Part shown: positions 34,401-47,819 of the stretch, piece after piece | Layout: each line of letters starts with the position of its first letter | How positions within the stretch are numbered: the first letter of the stretch is position 1 | NCBI GenBank assembly: GCA_031769625.1 | Contig: JAUIMM010002576.1 | Location: forward strand, 372,001 to 436,000 | Length of the DNA: 64,000 nt | DNA from: Taudactylus pleione | Taxonomy: Eukaryota > Chordata > Amphibia > Anura > Myobatrachidae | Reading direction: 5' to 3' | Position numbers and translations under genes: made by a program | Notes under the pieces: generated by a model | The model's database searches: none | The model's input: only the letters and a program-made list of their open reading frames with translations | What the model was told of the DNA's origin: nothing

Positions 34401-37400
34401 AATATACATGAGATGTAGTGTAAGATAAGGTGTAAGTACCAGTGCTGATAGAGACAGGTGTAACATGCTGCCCCCAGGCTTGCAGGGAAGAGGTGTAATA
34501 TACATGAGATGTAGTGTAAGATAAGGTGTAAGTACCAGTGCTGATAGAGACAGGTGTAATATGCTGCCCCCAGGCTTGCAGGGAAGAGGTGTAATATACA
34601 TGAGATGTAGTGTAAGATAAGGTGTAAGTACCAGTGCTGATAGAGACAGGTGTAACATGCTGCCCCCAGGCTTGCAGGGAAGAGGTGTAATATACATGAG
34701 ATGTAGTGTAAGATAAGGTGTAAGTACCAGTGCTGATAGAGACAGGTGTAACATGCTGCTGCCCCCAGGCTTGCAGGGAAGAGGTGTAATATACATGAGA
34801 TGTAGTGTAAGATAAGATGTAAGTACCAGTGCTGATAGAGACAGGTGTAACATGCTGCCCCCAGGCTTGCAGGGAAGAGGTGTAATATACATGAGATGTA
34901 GTGTAAGATAAGGTGTAAGTACCAGTGCTGATAGAGACAGGTGTAACATGCTGCTGCCTCCAGGCTTGCAGGGAAGAGGTGTAATATACATGAGATGTAG
35001 TGTAAGATAAGGTGTAAGTACCAGTGCTGATAGAGACAGGTGTAACATGCTGCCCCCAGGCTTGCAGGGAAGAGGTGTAATATACATGAGATGTAGTGTA
35101 AGATAAGGTGTAAGCACCAGTGCTGATAGAGACAGGTGTAACATGCTGCCCCCAGGCTTGCAGGGAAGAGGTGTAATATACATGAGATGTAGTGTAAGAT
35201 AAGGTGTAAGTACCAGTGCTGATAGAGACAGGTGTAACATGCTGCCTCCAGGCTTGCAGGGAAGAGGTGTAATATACATGTGATGTAGTGTAAGATAAGG
35301 TGTAAGTACCAGTGCTGATAGAGACAGGTGTAACATGCTGCCCCCAGGCTTGCAGGGAAGAGGTGTAATATACATGAGATGTAGTGTAAGATAAGGTATA
35401 AGTACCAGTGCTGATAGAGACAGGTGTAACATGCTGCCCCCAGGCTTGCAGGGAAGAGGTGTAATATACATGAGATGTAGTGTAAGATAAGGTGTAAGTA
35501 CCAGGGCTGATAGAGACAGGTGTAACATGCTGCCTCCAGACTTGCAGGGAAGAGGTGTAATATACATGAGATGTAGTGTAAGATAAGGTGTAAGTACCAG
35601 TGCTGATAGAGACAGGTGTAACATGCTGCCTCCAGGCTTGCAGGGAAGAGGTGTAATATACATGTGATGTAGTGTAAGATAAGGTGTAAGTACCAGTGCT
35701 GATAGAGACAGGTGTAACATGCTGCCTCCAGGCTTGCAGGGAAGAGGTGTAATATACATGAGATGTAGTGTAAGATAAGGTGTAAGTACCAGTGCTGATA
35801 GAGACAGGTGTAACATGCTGCCTCCAGGCTTGCAGGGAAGAGGTGTAATATACATGAGATGTAGTGTAAGATAAGGTGTAAGTACCAGTGCTGATAGAGA
35901 CAGGTGTAACATGCTGCCTCCAGGCTTGCAGGGAAGAGGTGTAATATACATGAGATGTAGTGTAATATAAGGTGTAAGTACCAGTGCTGATAGAGACAGG
36001 TGTAACATGCTGCCCCCAGGCTTGCAGGGAAGAGGTGTAATATACATGAGATGTAGTGTAAGATAAGGTGTAAGTACCAGTGCTGATAGAGACAGGTGTA
36101 ACATGCTGCCTCCAGGCTTGCAGGGAAGAGGTGTAATATACATGAGATGTAGTGTAAGATAAGGTGTAAGTACCAGTGCTGATAGAGACAGGTGTAACAT
36201 GCTGCCTCCAGGCTTGCAGGGAAGAGGTGTAATATACATGAGATGTAGTGTAATATAAGGTGTAAGTACCAGTGCTGATAGAGACAGGTGTAACATGCTG
36301 CCCCCAGGCTTGCAGGGAAGAGGTGTAATATACATGAGATGTAGTGTAAGATAAGGTGTAAGTACCAGTGCTGATAGAGACAGGTGTAACATGCTGCCCC
36401 CAGGCTTGCAGGGAAGAGGTGTAATATACATGAGATGTAGTGTAAGATAAGGTGTAAGTACCAGTGCTGATAGAGACAGGTGTAACATGCTGCCTCCAGG
36501 CTTGCAGGGAAGAGGTGTAATATACATGAGATGTAGTGTAAGATAAGGTGTAAGTACCAGTACTGATAGAGACAGGTGTAACATGCTGCCCCCAGGCTTG
36601 CAGGGAAGAGGTGTAATATACATGAGATGTAGTGTAAGATAAGGTGTAAGTACCAGTACTGATAGAGACAGGTGTAACATGCTGCCCCCAGGCTTGCAGG
36701 GAAGAGGTGTAATATACATGAGATGTAGTGTAAGATAAGATGTAAGTACCAGTGCTGATAGAGACAGGTGTAACATGCTGCCTCCAGGCTTGCAGGGAAG
36801 AGGTGTAATATACATGAGATGTAGTGTAAGATAAGGTGTAAGTACCAGTGCTGATAGAGACAGGTGTAACATGCTGCTGCCCCCAGGCTTGCAGGGAAGA
36901 GGTGTAATATACATGAGATGTAGTGTAATATAAGGTGTAAGTACCAGTGCTGATAGAGACAGGTGTAACATGCTGCTGCCCCCAGGCTTGCAGGGAAGAG
37001 GTGTAATATACATGAGATGTAGTGTAAGATAAGGTGTAAGTACCAGTGCTGATAGAGACAGGTGTAACATGCTGCCCCCAGGCTTGCAGGGAAGAGGTGT
37101 AATATACATGAGATGTAGTGTAAGATAAGGTGTAAGTACCAGTGCTGATAGAGACAGGTGTAACATGCTGCCTCCAGGCTTGCAGGGAAGAGGTGTAATA
37201 TACATGAGATGTAGTGTAATATAAGGTGTAAGTACCAGTGCTGATAGAGACAGGTGTAACATGCTGCCCCCAGGCTTGCAGGGAAGAGGTGTAATATACA
37301 TGAGATGTAGTGTAAGATAAGGTGTAAGTACCAGTGCTGATAGAGACAGGTGTAACATGCTGCCTCCAGGCTTGCAGGGAAGAGGTGTAATATACATGAG

Positions 37401-40400
37401 ATGTAGTGTAAGATAAGATGTAAGTACCAGTGCTGATAGACAGGTGTAACATGCTGCCCCCAGGCTTGCAGGGAAGAGGTGTAATATACATGAGATGTAG
37501 TGTAAGATAAGGTGTAAGTACCAGTGCTGATAGAGACAGGTGTAACATGCTGCCCCCAGGCTTGCAGGGAAGAGGTGTAATATACATGAGATGTAGTGTA
37601 AGATAAGGTGTAAGTACCAGTGCTGATAGAGACAGGTGTAACATGCTGCCTCCAGGCTTGCAGGGAAGAGGTGTAATATACATGAGATGTAGTGTAATAT
37701 AAGGTGTAAGTACCAGTGCTGATAGAGACAGGTGTAACATGCTGCCCCCAGGCTTGCAGGGAAGAGGTGTAATATACATGAGATGTAGTGTAAGATAAGG
37801 TGTAAGTACCAGTGCTGATAGAGACAGGTGTAACATGCTGCCTCCAGGCTTGCAGGGAAGAGGTGTAATATACATGAGATGTAGTGTAAGATAAGATGTA
37901 AGTACCAGTGCTGATAGACAGGTGTAACATGCTGCCCCCAGGCTTGCAGGGAAGAGGTGTAATATACATGAGATGTAGTGTAAGATAAGATGTAAGTACC
38001 AGTGCTGATAGAGACAGGTGTAACATGCTGCTGCCCCCAGGCTTGCAGGGAAGAGGTGTAATATACATGAGATGTAGTGTAAGATAAGGTGTAAGTACCA
38101 GTGCTGATAGAGACAGGTGTAACATGCTGCTGCCTCCAGGCTTGCAGGGAAGAGGTGTAATATACATGAGATGTAGTGTAAGATAAGGTGTAAGTACCAG
38201 TGCTGATAGAGACAGGTGTAACATGCTGCCTCCAGGCTTGCAGGGAAGAGGTGTAATATACATGAGATGTAGTGTAATATAAGGTGTAAGTACCAGTGCT
38301 GATAGAGACAGGTGTAACATGCTGCCCCCAGGCTTGCAGGGAAGAGGTGTAATATACATGAGATGTAGTGTAAGATAAGGTGTAAGTACCAGTGCTGATA
38401 GAGACAGGTGTAACATGCTGCCCCCAGGCTTGCAGGGAAGAGGTGTAATATACATGAGATGTAGTGTAAGATAAGGTGTAAGTACCAGTGCTGATAGAGA
38501 CAGGTGTAACATGCTGCCCCCAGGCTTGCAGGGAAGAGGTGTAATATACATGAGATGTAGTGTAAGATAAGGTGTAAGTACCAGTGCTGATAGAGACAGG
38601 TGTAACATGCTGCCTCCAGGCTTGCAGGGAAGAGGTGTAATATACATGAGATGTAGTGTAAGATAAGGTGTAAGTACCAGTGCTGATAGAGACAGGTGTA
38701 ACATGCTGCCCCCAGGCTTGCAGGGAAGAGGTGTAATATACATGAGATGTAGTGTAATATAAGGTGTAAGTACCAGTGCTGATAGAGACAGGTGTAACAT
38801 GCTGCCTCCAGGCTTGCAGGGAAGAGGTGTAATATACATGAGATGTAGTGTAATATAAGGTGTAAGTACCAGTGCTGATAGAGACAGGTGTAACATGCTG
38901 CCCCCAGGCTTGCAGGGAAGAGATGTAATATACATGAGATGTAGTGTAAGATAAGGTGTAAGTACCAGTGCTGATAGAGACAGGTGTAACATGCTGCCTC
39001 CAGGCTTGCAGGGAAGAGGTGTAATATACATGAGATGTAGTGTAAGATAAGGTGTAAGTACCAGTGCTGATAGAGACAGGTGTAACATGCTGCTGCCCCC
39101 AGGCTTGCAGGGAAGAGGTGTAATATACATGAGATGTAGTGTAAGATAAGGTGTAAGTACCAGTGCTGATAGAGACAGGTGTAACATGCTGCCCCCAGGC
39201 TTGCAGGGAAGAGATGTAATATACATGATATGTAGTGTAAGATAAGGTGTTAGTACCAGTGCTGATAGAGACAGGTGTAACATGCTGCCCCCAGGCTTGC
39301 AGGGAAGAGGTGTAATATACATGAGATGTAGTGTAAGATAAGGTGTAAGTACCAGTGCTGATAGAGACAGGTGTAACATGCTGCCCCCAGGCTTGCAGGG
39401 AAGAGGTGTAATATACATGAGATGTAGTGTAATATAAGGTGTAAGTACCAGTGCTGATAGAGACAGGTGTAACATGCTGCCCCCAGGCTTGCAGGGAAGA
39501 GGTGTAATATACATGAGATGTAGTGTAATATAAGGTGTAAGTACCAGTGCTGATAGAGACAGGTGTAACATGCTGCTGCCCCCAGGCTTGCAGGGAAGAG
39601 GTGTAATATACATGAGATGTAGTGTAAGATAAGGTGTAAGCACCAGTGCTGATAGAGACAGGTGTAACATGCTGCCCCCAGGCTTGCAGGGAAGAGGTGT
39701 AATATACATGAGATGTAGTGTAATATAAGGTGTAAGTACCAGTGCTGATAGAGACAGGTGTAACATGCTGCTGCCCCCAGGCTTGCAGGGAAGAGGTGTA
39801 ATATACATGAGATGTAGTGTAAGATAAGGTGTAAGTACCAGTGCTGATAGAGACAGGTGTAACATGCTGCCCCCAGGCTTGCAGGGAAGAGGTGTAATAT
39901 ACATGAGATGTAGTGTAAGATAAGGTGTAAGTACCAGTGCTGATAGAGACAGGTGTAACATGCTGCCCCCAGGCTTGCAGGGAAGAGGTGTAATATACAT
40001 GAGATGTAGTGTAAGATAAGGTGTAAGTACCAGTGCTGATAGAGACAGGTGTAACATGCTGCCCCCAGGCTTGCAGGGAAGAGGTGTAATATACATGAGA
40101 TGTAGTGTAATATAAGGTGTAAGTACCAGTGCTGATAGAGACAGGTGTAACATGCTGCCTCCAGGCTTGCAGGGAAGAGGTGTAATATACATGAGATGTA
40201 GTGTAAGATAAGGTGTAAGTACCAGTACTGATAGAGACAGGTGTAACATGCTGCTGCCCCCAGGCTTGCAGGGAAGAGGTGTAATATACATGAGATGTAG
40301 TGTAATATAAGGTGTAAGTACCAGTGCTGATAGAGACAGGTGTAACATGCTGCTGCCCCCAGGCTTGCAGGGAAGAGGTGTAATATACATGAGATGTAGT

Positions 40401-41760
40401 GTAAGATAAGGTGTAAGTACCAGTACTGATAGAGACAGGTGTAACATGCTGCCCCCAGGCTTGCAGGGAAGAGGTGTAATATACATGAGATGTAGTGTAA
40501 TATAAGGTGTAAGTACCAGTGCTGATAGAGACAGGTGTAACATGCTGCTGCCCCCAGGCTTGCAGGGAAGAGGTGTAATATACATGAGATGTAGTGTAAG
40601 ATAAGGTGTAAGTACCAGTGCTGATAGAGACAGGTGTAACATGCTGCTGCCCCCAGGCTTGCAGGGAAGAGGTGTAATATACATGAGATGTAGTGTAAGA
40701 TAAGGTGTAAGTACCAGTGCTGATAGAGACAGGTGTAACATGCTGCCTCCAGGCTTGCAGGGAAGAGGTGTAATATACATGAGATGTAGTGTAATATAAG
40801 GTGTAAGTACCAGTGCTGATAGAGACAGGTGTAACATGCTGCCCCCAGGCTTGCAGGGAAGAGGTGTAATATACATGAGATGTAGTGTAATATAAGGTGT
40901 AAGTACCAGTGCTGATAGAGACAGGTGTAACATGCTGCCCCCAGGCTTGCAGGGAAGAGGTGTAATATACATGAGATGTAGTGTAATATAAGGTGTAAGC
41001 ACCAGTGCTGATGGAGACAGGTGTAACATGCTGCCCCCAGGCTTGCAGGGAAGAGGTGTAATATACATGAGATGTAGTGTAATATAAGGTGTAAGTACCA
41101 GTGCTGATAGAGACAGGTGTAACATGCTGCCCCCAGGCTTGCAGGGAAGAGGTGTAATATACATGAGATGTAGTGTAAGATAAGGTGTAAGTACCAGTGC
41201 TGATGGAGACAGGTGTAACATGCTGCCCCCAGGCTTGCAGGGAAGAGGTGTAATATACATGAGATGTAGTGTAATATAAGGTGTAAGTACCAGTGCTGAT
41301 AGAGACAGGTGTAACATGCTGCCCCCAGGCTTGCAGGGAAGAGGTGTAATATACATGAGATGTAGTGTAATATAAGGTGTAAGTACCAGTGCTGATAGAG
41401 ACAGGTGTAACATGCTGCCCCCAGGCTTGCAGGGAAGAGGTGTAATATACATGAGATGTAGTGTAAGATAAGGTGTAAGTACCAGTGCTGATAGAGACAG
41501 GTGTAACATGCTGCCCCCAGGCTTGCAGGGAAGAGGTGTAATATACATGAGATGTAGTGTAATATAAGGTGTAAGTACCAGTGCTGATAGAGACAGGTGT
41601 AACATGCTGCCTCCAGGCTTGCAGGGAAGAGGTGTAATATACATGAGATGTAGTGTAAGATAAGGTGTAAGTACCAGTACTGATAGAGACAGGTGTAACA
41701 TGCTGCCTCCAGGCTTGCAGGGAAGAGGTGTAATATACATGAGATGTAGTGTAATATAAG
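22428..41760 (-). repeat. 19.3-kb 96/99-bp satellite array inside intron 6 of gene B
   Basis: About 200 head-to-tail monomers, either 96 bp or 99 bp with an extra CTG. Common variants are CTGCCCCC or CTGCCTCC, AGATAAG or ATATAAG, and AGGTGTAAG or AGATGTAAG. A one-base deletion (about 27882) and two-base deletions (about 37440 and 37918) are rare exceptions. The monomer has no stop in any of the three minus-strand frames, giving apparent open frames of up to about 19 kb that are not genes. Blocks recur at larger scale: about 978 bp (30.8-31.4 and 31.8-32.4 kb) and about 478 bp around the two-base deletions. This fits recent unequal exchange. The first monomer reads TATCAGCACAG|GT on the minus strand, as the exon-6 donor does. 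Confidence 0.98.
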
Positions 41761-42545
41761 CTGTGTGTTATACTGCACAATAAGAACTACCTCTGGCTAG
41801 CTTGCAGGAAAACCCTGGACTCATGTACTGTTTCCTGGCTTCTGTGTGTTTGGAGGCGTCCATCTACCAAAGGAGAGGGACCTCCTACCACGATCTTATT
41901 ACAATATATATAATATATTTATTTTTAATTTATTATTTTATGGTATGATTATATAGGAGGGTTCATCTATGCAACGTCTTCACCTTTTTTGCAGACATTA
42001 TTTGGGGTATTCTAATAAGATTTTATATTTATATCTTTTTGCAGTGGTGACTACATATAGCATATTATAGATTTGTGTATTTGGGAGTGAGAATTATGTA
42101 TATACTTCCATACAACCATTACCATATAATGAATGTTTAGAGAGACCAGAATAACATCTTAGTATGTACCTAATTAATGTCATCTTTCTCCTATAAACGT
42201 GTTATATATATCCATAGTAATGTCTTGGTCACATACACTAGAATGGACTAGTCTTTATGGATATAGCGGTCTCCTTAATGGTTTATTACATAAGACCAAT
42301 CCCCCTTTCAAATACTCATTAATAATACTTACTGGATCATATTAATCCCTTGAATACATATATTAATATATATTATGTGGTTGATACTATGATAGCAGCA
42401 AATTAGCATACTTTCCCAGGATTGGATGAGGCCCGATCATGTGATCGGGAGGTCTGTTTGCATTGTGACGGAATGGACTGTGCAGTAAGGGAGGTCATGT
42501 GACCCCTGAGTGGCAGTGACACGTCACAGCCCCCGTTGGCAAGAA
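41761..42545. other. Unassigned spacer beside the satellite (copy B)
   Basis: This AT-rich sequence has no counterpart beside the copy A satellite. The palindrome GATCATGTGATC lies near 42436. No exon or named element was recognised. Confidence 0.5.
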
Positions 42546-44130
42546 CAAAAGTTAAGTTTTAATACGTTTTCTTTTGTGCGCCCACTGAACACAACCCCTA
42601 GCTCTATTTCTTTTACGTGACGATTGTATCCTGTAGCCACCAAATAAGTGACTGTCGGGTCTGCAGAGATAATCTGAACATCTGCCTGTTTATTCGAGGG
42701 TCAGGCTTCACCCATCGATGAAGGAATTGGTTTGCAATGGTCGGGCATGAACTCTGGTTAAAGGAACGGCTCCGAATGAAGCCACCATTATTCTCAGTAA
42801 CTACATAGCCCTGAGAACTGAGATGAGACATCTGAAAAATGGTCCTTATCTTGGATTGAAGATCTTGAATCTTTGCCTGTGGAAGAAACACTCTGTGGGT
42901 GTCAAATAGAAGACCCAAAAATACCATCCTTTGAGGTTGTAATAAATTTGATTTGGGAAAATTGATGATCCCGATGAATCTCTGGAGCATGCCTAAGGTA
43001 ATCTGAAGATGTTGTTACAATAGGGCTATTGATGGAGCTTTTAGCAACAAATCATCCAGATAAGCCAACACATTTATCCCTCACTCCTGAGTAGGGAGAT
43101 CATGTGTGCCATAACTTTTGTAAAGACTCTGGGAGCGGTGGCCAAACCGAATGGCAGAGCCTGGAACTGAAAATGCCGATAGCCCAAGCTGCAAACCGCA
43201 GAGGATATTGATGACCCCTCCACATAGGAATCTGGAGGTAGGCATCATTGATATCTATAGAGGCCAGAAATTCCTCTTCTTCCATGGAACAAATGACTGA
43301 GCTGATGGACTCCATCTTGAATTCTTCCAAATGGAGATAAGCAGGTTGAGAATGGGACAAAACGACCCAACTGGTTTGTCTACCAAGAAAAGACTGGAGT
43401 AAAACCCCAGGCCTTGCTGTAGTACCGGAACCGGAATACTCTGGAATAAAAAAAGTGCAGAAATTGCCTGTGTGAGAGCCGCCTTTCTGCAACCATCCAC
43501 AGGGAGAGGAGTGAAAAGAATCTTTCTGGAACCTGACCCTCCGAATCCAAAATGTAACCCTTGGTTACTAGTTGACCTACCCTAAACTCCGTATTGGAAA
43601 GAAACCAAATTTCCCGGAATTTGAGCAAGTGGCCTCCCACCAGAGGATGGACCACCAGTCCCGTGGATTAGCAGCAGGGCGACGGGTGCTGGGGACAGCA
43701 CGTCCCCTGAAGGTTTCTCTCTGTGGACCCCTAGGTACACCCCAGAATGCCAGAAAGCTCCCCCTGTCTTGATTCCAAAAGGAATTAAACCTAGCGGATT
43801 TTGGTTTTGGTGTTGTTACAGGAAGTTAAGGACTTTTTCCTCCTGTAACCTGAGAAATTTTAGTTAATTCTGGACCAATCAAAAAAACCTCCTTTAAAAG
43901 GCAATGTCTCTAAAGCATGCTTAGACTCTATGTCTACCTTCCATGTTTTAAGCCATAGCCAACGCCTGGCGGAAATGGCCAAAGCTGAAATATGAGACTG
44001 TACCTGAATAGTATTAAAGCATCACCTATATAGGGTACAGCTTCCAAAATCTGATCAGCTAAAGAACTAGCTTCAGACAAATCCCCTGATTGAAATCCAG
44101 TAATCATCTGGTTCATCCAGGGATTGATAG
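42546..44130 (-). mobile_element. DIRS-like retrotransposon remnant, ORF1 end and RT part (copy B)
   Basis: Orthologous to 1110-2564 but better preserved. Minus-strand pieces read 'SGDLSEASSLADQILEAVPY' near 44080 (ORF1 C-terminal region), 'LASIDINDAYLQIPMW' near 43260, 'LAYLDDLLLKAPS' near 43050 with the YxDD box intact, 'MVFLGLLFDT' near 42920 and 'SLIWWLQDT' near 42630. About 130 bp of ORF1 present here are missing in copy A. It is truncated after the RT at the same point as copy A. Stops and frameshifts make it inactive. Confidence 0.78.
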
Positions 44131-45282
44131 TGTCACGATCCGCACCATTAAAACTACTTTCTTACCTCTCTGGTGCCTATCGAGGATGGTATAGAGGTCC
44201 ATCCGGGCTGCACGCCGCGCCCGGCTGATGTTTGGACGGAACGGGGATATGGGCACGGCCATCTTAGATTCTGTCACCTGATGCTATGCATCCATTCCGA
44301 ACACTACCTTCTGACCTGCTGACCGCAGTATCCAATCATCAGGGATCCTGGCCTATAATTTCCATTTCCTGACTGGCCTCTGTTGCCAGTACAATGTCAC
44401 TTCTTGCTGAAGTTACAGCTCAAGTACTGAGTTCCCAGATACTCCTTATCTGAAAGGTCCAGTCCATCCTATTCTATTTCCTTCACCTGGAACCAGATTA
44501 CAATATCATCTGCTGTAGTCTGGAATTGCCATTGGGAATTATCTCTCATGTTATGATCGGTCCTTACCGATCAACTACATTCAAGTATCATCATCGGTTC
44601 TTACCGATCAACTACATGCAAGTTTCTTCATCGATCCTTACCGATCAACTACATTCAAGTATCACAATCGGTCCTTATCGATCAACATTATTATTCAAAC
44701 ATTGGATCCACATCAAATCAAATATTATTCTTCAAACATCGGATCCTCATCAAATATTCTTCAAATGTCGGATCCTCATTGAATCAACATTATTATTCAA
44801 ACATCGGATCCACATCAAATCAAATATTCTTCAAATGTCGGATCCTCATCAAATATTCTTCAAATGTCGGATCCTCATTGAATCAACATTATTATTCAAA
44901 CATCGGATCCACATCAAATCAAATACAAATATTCTTCAAATGTCGGATCCTCATCAAATTAAATATTATTTTTCAAACATCGGATCCTTAACTAATCAAC
45001 TTATTCTTTAACATCGAATCATTATTAAAGCAAGTTATTGTTCTTCAACATTGGACTATTATAAAAGCAAGTTATATTATTCAACATCGGACTTTGGTCA
45101 AATACTCTTATTAATAAAATAGACATTCTTTATTCTGTCATCGCCTTCGGGCACCGCATTCATCACCATATCCCTATATGAGGAGGTCCTGGTTAAAGCC
45201 ACCCAAACTTGTCCACACTCCTCCAATCACTCCTTCAGCCTCCTACGCCTGTTCCTATCCAAACCAATCCTCAGGCGTGACA
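44131..45282. mobile_element. Solo LTR-like insertion with 5-bp target duplication (copy B)
   Basis: The 1,152-bp insert begins TGTCACG and ends CGTGACA (TG...CA), and is flanked by GATAG at 44126-44130 and 45283-45287. It splits the DIRS-like ORF1. TG/CA ends with a 5-bp duplication fit a solo LTR of a Gypsy-type or ERV-type element. Inside are degenerate tandem blocks: 'CGGTCCTTACCGATCAACTA' at 44560-44690 and 'ACATCGGATCCACATCAAAT' at 44690-45000. No internal coding region remains. The insert is shared with copy A, so it predates the gene duplication. Confidence 0.7.
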
Positions 45283-45287
45283 GATAG

Positions 45288-46410
45288 CCTTTATCACCCA
45301 GGCGCTGGCCAGAAAAGGCCACACCGAGACTCCTGACAGAGTGAATATAGACTTAAGTACAGCCTCATTCCTTCTATCCATAGGATCTTTAGGGGTTACA
45401 GACTGTGTTGTGGGAATAACACTATTCCTGACCAACCCAGCAATAGGAACATCCACCACGGGTGGAATTTCCCAAAACTTGGTATCCTCTTCCAAAAAGG
45501 GATAAAGACACTTACATTTTTTTGGAATATGAAATTTGGAATCAAGTCTAACCAGGCTTCTTTTACTGTGTCCTCAAAATGTGAAAATTCTGGGAAAACA
45601 AATACAATGTTTCTTCTTACGTTTAAAGAAACTGAACTAGTTACTGGAATAGTTGTTTCCTGGAGATGCAAAGTCTCCCTGACCGCATCTATCAACATGG
45701 AAACCCCTGAATCAGAATGCGAGTCACCCTTCCAGTTTGAGGTGTCTTCCCAGTTATAATCCAATTCCCCTTCTTCATAGGAAGAGGTAGCTGAAGACTA
45801 TTCTCCGGGAAAATCCAATGAGGAAGGGCCTGAACATCTCTTAGTGGCTGTGGGCCCTGCTGATATTTTATTTAGGGATGTTGCCATCTGAGCCATTGTC
45901 CCATATGCTGGGCCCATCTGGGCTCTACCAAGGGATCAGACAGAGTAGCAGCTTGAGCACAGGGTATCATATAATTTGCCTGAGAGTGACGTAAATCACC
46001 TATGGCCTCAACCGTAGACCTGGCCCAATCAGACATCACCGGCTGTTCAGCTGAACCTCCCGATAATGAACCCCCCTGTGAACAACCAGCACATAGTGAC
46101 CCTGGGTCCGTACCTATTGGCAATTTTATCTCACATTTTGTACCAGTATAAAACGTGACTGATCCATGTTTTTTGGAACCCTTGTCTGGCTTGTCCATTC
46201 TGAGAGAAAGACAAGTCTAACCAACACAGATAGCTACCTACATTCCTCTGGAAAAAGTGCAGCACTGGTTGAATAGAAAAAAAAAACAAAGAAGGGGCTA
46301 AATAAGACTCTAATTCACCTATCTGTTAAATGCAAAGAACCCCGGACTCCTTGAAGTCCATATTCACTTGCAAAGAACCAAAAGGCAAACAAATAATCTG
46401 TAGTATACAC
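45288..46410 (-). mobile_element. DIRS-like ORF1 remnant (copy B)
   Basis: Minus-strand fragments read 'VDVPIAGLVRNSVIP' and 'KDPMDRRNEAVLKSIF' (about 45450-45340), 'RNIVFVFPEFSHFEDTV' (about 45600) and 'MDKPDKGSKKHGSV' (about 46190). The VDxPxAxL and KDPMDR blocks are characteristic of the LAP2alpha-like ORF1 of DIRS elements. It continues the element at 42546-44130 across the inserted LTR. Confidence 0.68.
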
Positions 46411-47819
46411 CAGTATGTTACTGCCTAGATTCCTGAGAAACAGTGTAGTAAAGGTGCTTATATACACATCACAATGTTATAAAGCCCAACATAGATCACC
46501 AGGTTAATACCCAAAAGTAATAATCCCAGTTAAACTGCTTATCTGTTAATATACAGCCATCCCCCTGTAACCTGCAGTGAGTCTCCTCCAAGCAGATCTC
46601 CAACAGCTCTCAACACCTGAATGTGCGTGGCTCTGAATTCTCGTGAGCTGCTGATACTCAAATACCTGGGGGGGGTGTGGCCAGACACACCATCCTGCTT
46701 CATTCAGGACGCCTGACACCATCCTAGCCTCCGGTATTTCCATCCAGAGCCATCTATTGATACTGCGGCACATACAGATGATGTCACAGACGGCGCGCCT
46801 GCACTTGGAGTGATGCCGCCTTCTAGGGGCCTTCACCAAGCCTCTCTCCCACAAAGCCGGCAGCTGCTCTGTAATCCCAGCCGGTGATCCTCTAGAAGGA
46901 ACCGTCTGGGTCTTTGAAAGCAGTGGGTGCTGTGGAAGCCCGGGGCGGTGTGAGGCACGCCGGCCCTACTGCTGTAGCCACGTGAGTAATTACATGCCCG
47001 GCCGCTCTGCTTAAAAGAAGCGTGCCAGGAGATAGTAAATACGGCAACAAGGTCTTTTACACAAAATGTATAAGGCTTACCTTTTCTTTTGCCAGTGGCC
47101 CCTCAAATGTGTGTCTGGCATGGAGAGAGACCCAGGGACTATGCAGTTTGGTGACTCTCCCAGGGGCCATATTTAGAGTGGGATCAAGGTTCACATAAAC
47201 TTCTCTATTCTATCTAACTCCCACTGTGCTAGTTCTTGTCACCCTGTTACCAGGAAATAAGCACCCAAACCAAACATCAAAATAAAAAAATAAAGCCTAA
47301 CTGAAAGCTAGGACCTAGCTAGTACCTTACTCCAAGGCACTAAAAACAAGACTGAGGTTCTGGTGGAAGGGGAGGGGTTATATAGGGCAGTAGGAGCCAG
47401 TTTTATTTAGTTAGTCTCTGACTCCACACCTCACTACGCATAACCCAGAAGTAATGACATCCCCCAGATGGATGAAAAAGGAACAGCTAATGAAGCCAAC
47501 TTCCTCATAACAACGGTGCACGTCAAGGTCAATATATTAGACGTTAAGCTGACATTACATATCTGTAGTGGACATGTTGAATGCAGAAGATAAGAGCAGG
47601 TGCAAAGACCTTCATCCCCTTGATAAGGACATAATCGTTATGGCCAGATGACTGGGTCAGAGTATTTCCAAAACAGCAAGGCTCAAAATCAGCCATGGAG
47701 AGCACCTACTGTCTGAGGAGGGTAAAGCCATGAACCCCTGACAGAGTGATGGGGGGTGGCCAACACTCTTTGATGTGAGAGGACAACAATGGCTATCCAG
47801 TCTAGAATGAACCGCACAA
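46411..47819. other. Unassigned intronic sequence (intron 6, gene B)
   Basis: No exon was recognised. The 46.5-47.0 kb part is GC-rich and may be promoter or terminal-repeat sequence of a retroelement. No direct counterpart exists in copy A, where a MITE follows the DIRS remnant instead. Confidence 0.4.

Noticed and set aside
22428..41760. Centromeric satellite
   Set aside because: The array is only 19 kb, sits between exons of one gene and is repeated with each gene copy, which argues for a local gene-linked satellite; a wider role cannot be judged from this window.
22316..41780. Three giant overlapping open frames (up to about 6,470 codons) on the minus strand
   Set aside because: They are translations of a 96/99-bp satellite that is stop-free in all three frames. 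They have periodic 32-residue content, no family resemblance and no separate gene signals.
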